The notes under the pieces are model-generated. The model was not told the origin of the DNA, searched no databases, and saw only the letters and a list, made by a program, of their open reading frames with translations. Shown in pieces: positions 23,287-35,100 of a stretch of 64,000 nt of DNA (its first letter is position 1; every line of letters begins with the position of its first letter). Position numbers and translations under genes: made by a program. The DNA lies in contig NC_089732.1 of assembly GCF_035083965.1 (NCBI RefSeq), positions 12,973,424 to 13,037,423 on the forward strand. Reading direction: 5' to 3'. The DNA is from Branchiostoma lanceolatum. Taxonomy: Eukaryota; Chordata; Leptocardii; Amphioxiformes; Branchiostomatidae.

Positions 23287-26200
23287 ATGGCGAAGTTCTC
23301 GACCATAATCCTGACGGCTATAGCCATCCTATCTGCCATCTTCAACCCGTCGCTGGGTACGTTACTATTTTTATTTGGGTCCTTCATTTATGAAAATTAT
23401 GTCAAAGGTCGAGGAGAGATTATCCGGCGTTTCTTTAGATTAGACTTAATTTAATTTAGATTCATTTGCATAAAGGATTGCTGGGCACTTGACGAAGTTT
23501 GCCAAGTGCGTATGAGACGCCGTGATGTCTGGAGATCTTATAAGAGGATATTGTTGACAGAGGGGTCCTTGACAAACGCTGTTTTCCTGTTTACAAGTCA
23601 GCTCACAAAATCAGGATTATAATTAGCTGAAACTCCGTTGATAAAAAAAGATTGTAAATCATTATTTTTAGATATTGTATTTCATACCACCCCTTTTTAC
23701 CATGGAGACAGATGATATATTTGTCATTTTCATAGTGTTACCTCATAACAGGTCCAATCTTGCAAAAGTAAGACTATTTTAACATTCAAGGTACAAGATA
23801 ACGAAAAATGTCTGTGTCCGTATTGTTAACGAATAACTAAACTTTGCACGAAAAATTTGAAAACTTTTTTTCGGTAAATTATATCTCTGTTGTTCCTTTA
23901 TCAATTCTATTCTGTTGTGTACTTGGAACGCCTGTCCATAACTTTAACGTTACAACTTGTACCATACCCAACGTGTTTTATCAAACATTCATGGAGCGAG
24001 CACCGGAGCTATCTATGGGAATGAGTCACAAATATTGCCGTAGTTTCCCTGCCAGCACAGTGCTTGATATTAACAGAAAAATTACGGCACTTTTTGGTGT
24101 AATCAACCCACGTAGTCAGCCATGGTGCTCGTCGCAAAACAGCACAAACGGGATACCATTGTATGGACAATAGTTTAGCTTTCCAATGATATGAAATACA
24201 CCGCCCATCATCAAAAGAACTACAGACATATGGTCGTGGAAAAAATCGGCACTCTTTTTTCTCAGGACTAGCTCAAATACGCAGCCCCGTACACAACCTA
24301 TGAATACACGATCATAGCAATTGGGGAGCCATCGTATATAGCACAATAACTATAGTAAGCTTCGAATGATGTATACCACAATAAGATTGATAAAGTAACG
24401 ATATATGACAGACCGAAATCAAGTTTCCAAACTTTTTCTGTTAAGTTTCACATGAAGTGGAGATATGTTTTTAACCTTGAAAAACTACAAAGTAACAAGC
24501 ATCCGTCAATTAACCAATTAGTAACCCTTGCTGAAAACATACGATAGAAGATAACAATGGTCTTGTTAGTTTTTTCTAACGCTGTGTTGTGTTTTAGGGG
24601 TGAACGTTTGTTACGACCAGCTCGGTTGCTTCACCACTGATCCGCCATGGTCGCTGACTCTGGAACGTCCCATTTCCTCACTCCCCCGGCCACCAGAGGA
24701 AATACAGGTAACAAAATAATAAACAAGCAAACAAACAAATGAATAGATAAATAGCTGAAGAGTTGTGCCTTTTCTGATAACATTCACCTATCTGCTGATA
24801 GAAAATTCAACTATGGAAAGACAATACAGCATGGTGTTCATTTCTATTCTTTTCATAGGTCCAGTTCCTTCTAAGAACGCGTAACACCCCGAGTTCAGGG
24901 CAGTTCATTCGACCAGGGGACCTAGCAGCTCTTGCGGCGTCAGACTTCATGGGCACCCGCCCGACTAAGTTCATCACACACGGTTTCATCGAGAACGGAT
25001 TCGTCGCCTGGATCACGGTGAGTGACTTTTCAAAATTTGGAATAGAAAATGTTTTGTATCTTTCCCTTTGTGAGAAAATTTAAACTTGAGACTATTCTAA
25101 TATTGCTGCACTTGGTCTCAAATGGAGCACTGTAGCATTGAGCTGCAAGCTTAAATCTACATCAAAGATTACAACGATTTAGCATGAATTCCCAGTGGCC
25201 AGTTTAGATCTTATTATTGATACTAGTTATAGATGCATGATATTGTACACAATTTTGCATTTGCGCTTGGCGTTGAAGAAAGCGTTATCATAACATTGGA
25301 TCTTAAACTTTAATCTGCCGCAAAAATCAAAACATTTTAGCATAATTTCGTAGTTGTGGCCAATTTAGATGTTGGTACTAATATAGGGTACATGACTTTG
25401 TAAAGTTTGTTAAATTGTACATGATTTTGCACTTGGTTTTGAAGAAAGCTTCTTTTTTGATATCTCGATTATAACGTTGGTTTGTAAGCTTGAATCTACT
25501 GCAAAGATCTCAACACTTCAGCATAATTCCCTAGTTGCGGCCAATTTAGATATAATCCCTAATATACGGTCATATTTTTGTATTTGTGTTGAACAGGACA
25601 TGTCACAGGAGATTCTCCGTGTGGACGATTGTAATGTGATCGCCGTGGACTGGGGCAGTAATGGCGGCTCGATGTTTCCGTACACGCAGGCCACCGCCAA
25701 CACACAGATCGTGGGAGCTATCGTTGCGCAGATGATCGCATTTCTAATGGTGAGTCCACTTCTACACAACTGTAACAACTTCAAACCCTTTCTTCTGGTG
25801 TGTCTCTTTCCATTTGCAATGAAATGTTTTTCTTTTTCTCCCCAAACACCTTCTTTAACCTCGTCCGTAAGAAACATTTACGAGTTCCTGCAACTAGCTT
25901 GTAAGGCGGCTTGGCTCTTAACGTTTGTCACATAAGTACTGCATGATTGACCAGGTGCCTTAAGCCCCCCTCTCACTGGACCCGCGCACACTGGCGGCGT
26001 CGCTGCGGCCGATGGAATTGACAAAGCACTCAACGAATTTCATCGACAAAAAAAAACGATTCTTTTTTAGCTTTGTGTGTTTTGTCGTCTTTTTGGTCAT
26101 ACTTGTACGTTTTAAATGACATTCCCATCATAAAGTAAGGGTAACATAAATCCAGTATAGGACGCAGCGACGTCGCCAGCTTGCCGCGGGTCCAGTGAGA

Positions 26201-27059
26201 GGGGGGCATAAGCGCGGGCCTACTGTACGCTTCGCTCAGTTCGACAGCATGTTTTGTACTGTGTTGTACATGTATGTTCGTAACGAACAGATTATTTGGT
26301 CTATATATAGTTTGTCTAGTAAAAGAACGTTACAGACACTGATTTGAAATTGTGTACAAGCCTCCAGTATTTCTGACATGACTTTGAATTTTTCACGCTT
26401 TCATCTTGTAGCTATAGGGTCCAGTATTTCTGACATGACTTTGACTTTTTCACGCTTTCATCTTGTAGCCATAGGGTCCAGTATTTCTGACATGACTTTG
26501 AATTTTTCACGCTTTCATCTTGTAGCTATAGGGTCCAGTATTTCTGACATGACTTTGACTTTTTCACGCTTTCATCTTGTAGCCATAGGGTCCAGGATTT
26601 CTGACATGACTTTGAATTTTTCACGCTTTCATCCTGTGGCTTCCAGCAAGAGACAGGAAACTCGGCCATCTCCTACCACCTGATCGGCCACAGTCTGGGG
26701 TCCCACACCATGGGGTATGCGGGGATGAGGGTACCGGGCCTCGGCAGGATCACAGGTATACTTACGCATATATATATTGCATGTAAATGTACAACTACAG
26801 ACTGTGAGCATATCTGCTTGTGTTGAAACTTTATCATGGAATTCACCAACACAGATGAGCTTTTAGGCTAAAGTTACAGCCTGCGTTTGGTGTGTTCTTC
26901 GCCTCTTGATGTAACAATGATTGCGATGGTTCTGAGAGGCTTCGTTGCTTGTTTTGTGTGACGTCAGAGGTGGGTCAAAGGTCGAAGTCGATACCTACCG
27001 CCGTCCTGGTTTAGGAGATCTATTATTACTAGTTACTGATGTGTGTGATTGGTCGATCA

Positions 27060-27101
<42 letters not shown>

Positions 27102-30100
27102 GACGTACACCCTGTTCCTAGGACTGGACCCGGCCGAGCCTTACTTCCAGGGCACCGAACCCATGATCCGCCTGGACCCGACTGATGCTGAGTTAGTTGA
27201 CATCATCCACTCGGATGGAGGCTTCTTCTTCACAAGTCTAGGTGATAATTTTAGCCTTTTTGTATGGCATGCATACGAGGTTTACAAGACTTGTATGTAA
27301 GTGGCAACAAGTTCCCATGGTTATGAACTAGTCTAAAACCAGCGGAGCAATAACCTTACCAAAGTGCTCTGTTGTCTTTCAAATGATGAAATATCCGTCC
27401 ACAGTGTAACTTCTCGAAAAAAACCTGTAGCAAAAAGTTTTGGTAACTGTCTTTAGTAACGTGCAGCATTACTGAGTCCGACAGAAGCAATGTACGCTAA
27501 GAAAAAAAAACTCTTTTGATTACAATTAGTATTGTTAAAAGGCACGCTGTTGTTATCATTTATAAATACATTTTCTTTGTCCTTCGCATAAGGTTACGGT
27601 ATGTACGATCCCACCGGCCATCTTGATTTCTACCCAAACGGCGGCATCGAAATGCCCGGATGTGACGAAGGATTGACACACTACATCGACATGAATGGAG
27701 GAATTTACGAAGGTTTGTAGCTTCTGTTCTCCGAAATTTTGGAAAACATCAAAATGTCGACATTTAACTTCTCGCTAATATAAATAAGATATGAATGATG
27801 GAATGGTGCGAAATGCATTGAGATGAATATTTTATAAAATCTAGATATACATTCATCAGCGTTAAAGTTCATATGTGTATGCAACATCATATATAGAATG
27901 TTAAACTGTATTCCAATACAAAGAATTTTCGAGCATCGGGTCAAGTGTATTTGGTAGTCTGTAGCAGCCCCCGTCCCTGTTCAAACAATCTGATTGATAT
28001 GATACGCTAACACTTGATGTCTTCCATCATACTTCTAGGCGGCCGGGAATACGTGGCGTGCAATCATCTTAAGGCCATTGCCTACTTCCACGACTCTATC
28101 AACTCCGTCTGTCCCATGATGGCGTATCCTTGTCGCGATTACGACAGGTAAAGTTTACGACACTTGGTCCTTTTAACGGCATCATGGTGTTGCTTTTTTC
28201 TGGCACAGAAATGGAGACATGACATGGACCAAGGTTGCATGGACTTTATAGAAACTGTATCGTACTTGAAAAGTCTTATAAGTGTCCAAATATACTCACA
28301 TTTTATGCACATCGTAATGGGAAAAAGAGCACCCCCACAAGTTTCGCATCACGAGATATGAACACACTGTAGGTCTAACAGTGAGAGCTTAGCTAGGAAG
28401 CGTACCTACATCTCAAAGTATGTTCCTCAGTATTGATGCTTTTTCGCCATTTTGTCAGGTTTGAGGACGGTCACTGCCTGGACTGCGGCCAGGGCGGCTG
28501 CGCACAGATGGGTTACCATGCCGACCGGTACAAACCTGCGCCTGGCGTCACCAACCTCAAATACTACCTCGACACCGCAGCTAGATCCCCTACTTGTCGT
28601 AAGTTCTTGTCAACTGATCTAAGCTTAGAACATACAGTACGTAAACGATGATTTTCTAAGGTCAGCACGCATAGAGTTCAACAGGTTTCTCATATATATG
28701 AGAAAGCACTGGAGCTTTACCTTTGGGGCCGCATTTGTGAGCAGCGCCCCCTATAGCTGCAGTGCAGTGTGAACCAGTCAGAATTGCCCTGAAGAAGATG
28801 ACAGACGGTCACCAAAACTTCGAATAAAACAGTTGGTTGTTACAAAGGGTCTTTTTATTCAGTGACTTACCAACCTGATGAAACTATTCACGGAAGTATA
28901 GGAGCTGTATTATTTCTATAAGTCTTATAAGATTCAAAACAAACAGAATACTAAAAGTCACTGTTATGTCCATGAGGAAAAGAGGCTGTATATAGTTTTG
29001 TATGATTACAGTATGTCCTTATGTTTTGTAAAGTCTACCACCACTAGATAATAATAACCCTGGGAACAGACTCCGATGCCCAGGAGCTTACGTCCATAAG
29101 GAAATGTAATATAGGGTTGTATATGATTACGGTGTGTCCTTCTGTTCTGTACAGTCTACCACTACCAAATAATGATCACGCTGGGAACAGACTCCGACGC
29201 CCAGGAGCTTGACGGGTTCCTTCATCTGTCCTTCGTCACACAGACAGGCACAGTCACGGAGTACTACAAACTTACAGAGTAAGAACAACTCTCAAGAACC
29301 TTTACTTCATATTTTCAGCTTCATCTCTTTTAGCATATAAAGCATTCAGCCTTGTCTTAACTTACAATCGCTTGAACCATCTAAAATTGTCTTTACTTCA
29401 AAAACCTAGTTCTACCAGATCTGTCCTTAGTCACTGACGAAAGATAGCGGATGCTGTCTGAAACGTCTGACTGTTTCAAAAATCTTATCCAGTTGCTTGA
29501 GTAACTATTTTGGCGTATCTTATTACCTGGATGTCTAACCTTCATCAACGTATAAAGTATCTAGTTATGTTATAAGTACAAGATAGAGTTCTACCACGAG
29601 TTCTACTATGGACGAGTCAATCGTGAGCGGCTGCGAAGCGCTCATGGACTTTAAGAAAATTCTATTTTTTTTAAATTTTCGGAAGAGGTGTGGGGATATC
29701 CATTGTTTATGACAAAAGTAGGGTTATACATATCAGCATGGGCGTCATTGTTGCTCTAGATCATTAGGATAGCCGTATACCTTTTTCTCATTGATTTTTC
29801 TAAAAATAGGGACCCGATCAAGCTCCAGCCCGGAAATAGCTACCTGTACTTCCTGAAGCTTCCGACGGACCTAGGGAACCTCCAGAGGGTCCGGTTCCTG
29901 TGGGACTACGACTGGTCCATCGCCAACCCCACTACCTGGTTCATCTTCTCTAAACCCAAGATCTGGATGGACCAGATCCAGGTCTTGGCGGGAGAATCAC
30001 AAAACAGGTGAGGGATATACATGTCTTATGTTAAAGAAATTACCTTTATACAACACAAACGACAATTGAATCACGTAATTTTCGTATCCGGGTACCCATG

Positions 30101-30521
30101 GTCTTCATTCGGACTTTGATCCACTTTCATGACGCGCACTGATCTTTGGTATCTGTCACGTCAGAGGTAGGTCAAAGGTGGCCGGAAGTCGATACCTGCC
30201 ACCGTCCTGGTTCTACGTGGGGAATAGTTAAGCTCCAAGCAGATGTTAGCAACGGAATGCTTGGCACGTGTTTTTGTGGGGGATAACGCAATCAACGCAT
30301 CTTAATGCTTGAATAACTCGTTGGGATGTTTGGACTAAAAAGGGAAATGAATTGATTTAGATACAAATCTTGAAAAACAGATCCGGGCTTTATATCTTTT
30401 GTAGTTACATGTATTCCAATCGTTAACGTTGATATATTTTCTATTTCTAAATAGAATGTCCTTCTGCGCCTTCAACAACTACTTTGTGGAGGACGTGTCG
30501 ACAGATCTCAGACTGTGCTGA
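23287..30521 (+). CDS. Pancreatic-lipase-like triacylglycerol lipase, lipase B
   Basis: Twelve exons: 23287-23356, 24598-24707, 24859-25017, 25597-25749, 26647-26755, 27122-27241, 27593-27712, 28039-28147, 28459-28598, 29155-29278, 29810-30007, 30455-30521. All junctions are GT-AG and in phase, giving 492 aa. Residues 1-23 are a signal peptide, about 24-360 the lipase domain, about 365-492 the PLAT domain. Visible motifs are HGF (oxyanion hole, exon 3), GHSLG with nucleophile Ser180, GLDPAEP with Asp203 and CNH with His290. A 23-residue lid lies between the Cys of PGC and the Cys of ACNH, the same size as in the classical enzyme. The LDPAEP tripeptide context keeps the Ala and Pro whose loss inactivates PLRP1, so activity is expected. 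It is a secreted ester hydrolase of acylglycerols or phospholipids; the exact substrate cannot be read from sequence. Confidence 0.93.
25964..26207. mobile_element. Foldback element (MITE-like) in intron 4 of lipase B
   Basis: GCCCCCCTCTCACTGGACCC at 25964 is matched in reverse complement at about 26188-26207. A second matching pair lies inside it (GGCGTCGCTGCG against CGCAGCGACGTCG). It is non-coding, with an AT-rich centre. Confidence 0.75.
26364..26648. repeat. 57-bp minisatellite abutting a 3' splice site
   Basis: Five units start at 26364, 26421, 26478, 26535 and 26592. Each contains a pyrimidine-rich run ending in TAG (TTTCATCTTGTAG). In unit 5 that TAG is TGG, and TTCCAG at 26641-26646 serves as the real acceptor of exon 5. 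The unit length of 19 codons with no stop explains a repetitive open frame here that is not a gene. Confidence 0.9.
26959..27017. repeat. Dispersed repeat, copy in lipase B intron 5
   Basis: Matches 30156-30217 in intron 11 of the same gene. Both read ACGTCAGAGGT(G/A)GGTCAAAGGT, then AAGTCGATACCT(A/G)CC and CGTCCTGGTT. Confidence 0.75.
27059..27100. repeat. (GATT)n microsatellite 20 bp before an acceptor
   Basis: About ten TTGA/GATT units end roughly 20 bp before the exon 6 acceptor at 27120-27121 of lipase B. Confidence 0.9.
28700..28916 (+). repeat. Interspersed repeat, copy 1 (lipase B intron 9)
   Basis: Its segment GTGAACCAGTCAGAATTGCC, then a GAAGA-GTGACAGA-GGTCACC part and an ACTTACCAACCT(G/A)ATGAAACT part, recurs in reverse orientation at 62974-63112. 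A fragment with ACGTTTCGGTGAGGACCGTC lies at about 19108. Confidence 0.75.
28967..29211 (+). repeat. Tandem duplication across the exon 10 acceptor of lipase B
   Basis: Units at 28967-29090 and 29091-29211 each hold intron 3' end plus the first ~57 bases of exon 10. The first copy (pseudo-exon 29034-29090) has an acceptor changed to TAAAG and an in-frame TAG five codons in. The second runs on into the working exon at 29155. Confidence 0.9.
30156..30217. repeat. Dispersed repeat, copy in lipase B intron 11
   Basis: Partner of 26959-27017; similarity is visible over about 60 bp including GGTCAAAGG and AAGTCGATACCT. Confidence 0.75.
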
Positions 30522-30765
30522 AGGCGTGGCCAAATGCGTCATCGTTGCCATGGTGACAACTTACATGCTGCTTTTGAAATAGAGTTTATGTAAATGAGTC
30601 GAGATTCTATTAGGCTAGATGCTGCATTGGAATATCAAACTGTATTTCACGCTCGTCTCAAATGTGCCAAAAAACGTTCTCCTCACCTCGAAACTTCAGA
30701 AAGCAATAACACTGTTTGTAAAAGACTTACGAGTATACAAATATGATGTAACATAATCATGAAGA

Positions 30766-30771
30766 AATAAA
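30766..30771 (+). terminator. Polyadenylation signal of lipase B
   Basis: AATAAA lies 245 bp after the stop codon, the first canonical hexamer I see downstream. Confidence 0.6.
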
Positions 30772-32090
30772 AATTTACCAGATACTTATAGAAAACGAAT
30801 GGTTGCCTAATCTGGTCAGAAAGTCAACGTATATACAGAAATGTGTAGATTTTCCTTTTGTCTGATACTAAGGATCATGATTGATAATTCCAAAGAAACG
30901 GTGCGAGCATCCCCTAACTATGGGATCTGTTGCATGTACTTGATAATTGTGCTGAATCGGTATGTTGTGTGTAAGAACTCTCTCTCCAATAAAATGTCCA
31001 GCTTACCAAGTAACATCCATCACTGCACCACTCGATATTCATTATCTACCATAAAAGCTGAACGTGAATATAGAACAGCAGCTTCGTTCTAAAATGTGTT
31101 CTTCAATATGCAATGATATATTGGAATTTGTGCCTATGATTTATGTCGTAATTTGTGCTAAGGCCACATCAAGTAAATTTTATGGATGACTTCCTCAGCA
31201 GACTCCAAAAACAAGGCGGACAAAAAAAACCACAAGATTCCTATATTTTCAAATTTTGAGATCATAAATCTTTTTAAACAAGAATTGAGGCGAAAAAAAT
31301 ATTTAAAAAAATATGATATCATGATCAACAGACCTTTTATTCCTGTATTCAACCAATGAGGTTCCATACCTATATATAATAATATATATATAAAACCTCC
31401 TTGATTCAACGGAGAACATGTCCTTGTAGATGTGTATACATCTCAATAGACTAACTACAACAAATGTAGAAAACAGCTTGTTATACCATCATGAGCAGGA
31501 ACTACACTGGGTATTCATATGCAATGAAACACCTTAGACTGTCAACATTAAACTGTCCTTGAAGATGTGTATACATTTCAATTAACCAGAAGAAATACAG
31601 AAAACAGCTTGTCATGTACCATCATGGGCATTCGTATTTTTGTTGACGACATATTTGCCATTTTGGGCATGTTGACCACCGTCGGAGGGCAATGAAATTT
31701 CTTGTTTTGTTTTTTTTAATCAGGCGAAAGTTAATGAGCGCGCTGATGTCATCCAAAAAAATTACTTGCTGTGGCCTAACAATTTATGTCGATTTACATA
31801 CATCAACAACACAACAGTATGTAATTGATTTTCCTCCCCAGTTTGATATAACTAAGGTCGCCCGCCCTTTAGTTAATCGTTTGATTACCGAAAACCATAA
31901 ATTATGGGCAGTCTAATCAAGCATTGTTACCAATAAAAGTGTCAAGTGAAGTATTCACAGCCTCTGGATTCTCACGATACACATATTTTCACATTTTATT
32001 AGTATCATATTAACTTACAAAAAGGGAAACAAAACAACTATATCAAATAACAATGCTATCACCGACTGTTGATCTTAATAAAATGGTATC
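30772..32090. other. Intergenic between lipases B and C
   Basis: AT-rich sequence. Short open frames show no family. There is a weak internal similarity between about 31400-31500 and 31555-31630 (GTCCTTG-AGATGTGTATACAT and AGAAAACAGCTTGT), suggesting an old duplication of about 150 bp. Confidence 0.5.
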
Positions 32091-32098
32091 TATAAAAG
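32091..32098 (+). promoter_or_regulatory. TATA box of lipase C
   Basis: TATAAAAG lies 107 bp upstream of the start codon at 32198, a spacing that fits a TSS near 32120 and a short 5' UTR. Confidence 0.6.
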
Positions 32099-32197
32099 CT
32101 GGCTACTTGTTAAGGTTGCCTTAAGGTCGAGACAGTGTTAAGTAACGCAGGAGGTATTTCAACACACAAGTTAGGCTAACCTTCGTCCCATTTTAAG

Positions 32198-35100
32198 ATG
32201 AAGACAGTTTCTCTCATCTGGCAAACTCTGTTTGTCACAGCGAGTTTTTTCACAACGACGCTTGGTGAGTGCTTCCAGCTATTTCTATTTCATGTTTGTA
32301 ACATGTTTATTCAAGATCACCTCTATTCAATTTGTCTAAATGAAAGTTTACAAGACACGATGTAAATGGGACCACCATGGACATTTTATAAATTGAATAA
32401 ACACAGTAATCATGTTTTGCTTTATATTTCAGACCTTCAGACTTGTTAAAATTTATTCAGTATTTTTGGCATTTCTCACCTGATTGTTTTTCAAGTATAA
32501 GACATTGGTTATATCTGAACTACACGTAAGTAATTTCGTTTGAGGTCTCATTCATGACTTTTTTCGTCCCATAGGCTTACATGTTACAATACGTGTTTTA
32601 CATTCGTAATGAATCTATGAAAATGCACCAATGTTATTCATTTTATATTGAGAACATTTACCCTAGATATGTAATAAAAGTGCCAACAGTTTCACTACAC
32701 TACATCTCTTTTTATAGCAATTACAAACTGCACTTAGCTACACACCCAAAAAGGCGCTTTTCCAGTTGAAGAGCGCACGACCGCATCACCTAAAATGTCG
32801 GGATGTCCGACCTCGCGCGCGGCTTGCTGATTTCTTCAGTTACAAACAAACTTTCATCAGTTAGACGCTTGAGATCGGATGGGCTGGCTAAAAGGGAATT
32901 TCCACCGATATAAACACACGTTCATGCAGCCGTTCATTTTTCGGGGTACGGATTCTTTTAGTACCCACTCGGAGTAATACAGGATGAGACCTTGAACGTA
33001 GCAAGTCAGGGTGCGTGACAAATTTAACCTAGCGGTCATGAAGATTAATAGACCATTGAGTAAGAGTATACACTACGATGCACAGTTTTGATGTTTATGA
33101 CATCTTAACCAATGCCAGGTGCGGACGTGTGCTACGGTGATCTGGGTTGTTTCACCACGGACTACCCCTGGTCAGGGACCCTGGAGAGACCGATAGCATC
33201 GCTACCACGGGCACCAGAGGAGCTTCAGGTGGGACATAGCATTTCTACATATTGTTTGAACGAATTACTTAAGCATCTAAGGCCTGTAGATGATGTTTGG
33301 GTCAAGACTCTTACTTTGGTCTTAGTGTTTTAAAATTAAAGTTAAAATCCTTCCACACCATAAGTTCTATAGGGCGGTGCCCATCTCTGTTTCGTAGGCC
33401 TGGGCCACACTGTGGTGCAATCACTGCAGCAGGGGGCTAGTCCACTGGCAGTGGAGTGTGTTTAACTTCCATACTGTTTCATAAGTATGTACCATTTTTC
33501 TAAAGTCTTTGGTATGACTTAATGCGCCTCTTGTCCAGAGGTGTCCTACCCGGGAGTTGAACTTGGACCTTCTAGTTCCAAGTAATTTGAACCAGATGTG
33601 GTAAGTGACAGAAGTGCAGACCTGTAAGCAACATAAAAAAGTTGAAAATGCCAATAGTGTCTTCAAGTTAAAAAAAATGATTCATCGTTAGTTTGACTCT
33701 TCACGTTAGCTATACTGCAAGCTATAGATGTCACTTCAAGTGATGTGTTGTCGTAGCTCAATGTCATCGTGAAATGCGTTGTCATCAATTAAGTACAGCA
33801 GGGTCATCCTTACTAGATATCTTACAACAACCCTTGGGGTTATGTGTGTAGGAGTGACAAGTTGTTCAATGTACTATAACCAGGGCCACTCCTTGTCTGC
33901 GAGTCTTGTATTACGCCAAAGATATAGAAATCTGCTTGATAGCACGTGTTGTTTGTGTTCAAACTATAAAGCTCATATAGTGAGAATATCTCCACAGATC
34001 AAGTTCATCCTGCGGACTCGCAGCGGCCCTTCTGACGGCCAGATCGTGCGGCCCGGCGACAGGGCGGCGCTGCAAGCCTCCAGCTTTGACGGGCGCAAAC
34101 CCACCAAGTTCATCAGCCATGGCTTCATCGAGAACGGCTTCGTCAGCTGGATCACGGTAAGACAAAAACAACTAAAAACATCTTCATCGTGTTTTTTCCT
34201 GCAATATTTGAAGGATGGTTTTGGAATGATTTTACATTTTTACATATTGCATTGTCTTTCAGCTCTTGCCAGACAAATCTATTGCAATACACAGATGAAA
34301 ATTTACACAAATATCTCGATTTTTTGCAATATGAGAAAGGTGTCTTTCTGCGGCGCAATCGGTAAGCGACTCCGATGCGAGCCTCGCTCGCCATACGGGT
34401 CCAGTTCCGAACATCCGGAGGTCGAGCCCCGCTCGGTCACGGTGTGAGGGTTTGCATTAGTCATTTCGGATGGGGACGTAAAGCCGATTTACACTTACAG
34501 CAATGCCCACGCGAATATATATATGTGATTACAGGACATGTCGCAGGCGTTCCTTCGGACAGGAGATTGTTAGACATTTACACAAATATCTAATTTTTTG
34601 CATTATATAAAAGGTGCTTTTCGGAATGACACGTTAGATTAATTAACTTGTGTCCCTATGGAGCAATTGGTAAGCTACCACACTGCCTCGCAATATGGAT
34701 GAATTTCCGAAGATCCATAAGTCGAGCGCTGCTTGGGAACTGTATGAGGGGTTGCATTAGTCATTTCAGATGGGGACGTAAAGCCGGTAGGCCGCTTTAT
34801 ATTTACAGTAATACGCCCGCAAATATTTTCGTGATTGCAGGACATGTCTCAGGCGTTCCTTCGGACAGAAGACTGTAACGTGTTCGGTGTGGACTGGGGA
34901 AGTGGCGGCGGATCCATGCTGCCCTACACACAGGCAACTGCTAACACTCAGCTGGTTGGAGCGACTATCGCACAGTTCATCAACCTACTGATGGTAGGCG
35001 GTCTGCACTGGTGTCATTAGGAGATGTTCTATTTGTATGGCGTCCAGTTTCGCTAATGAAATCCAATCATTCGTGAAATTTGACGACTATTGCATTTTTC

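Noticed and set aside
26378..26683. 101-codon open frame with 19-residue repeats
   Set aside because: It is the 57-bp intronic minisatellite and runs out of frame into exon 5 of lipase B.
33779..34447. 222-codon plus-strand open frame
   Set aside because: It joins lipase C exon 3 to its flanking introns by chance; splice sites at 33998 and 34156 and comparison with lipase B define the real exon.
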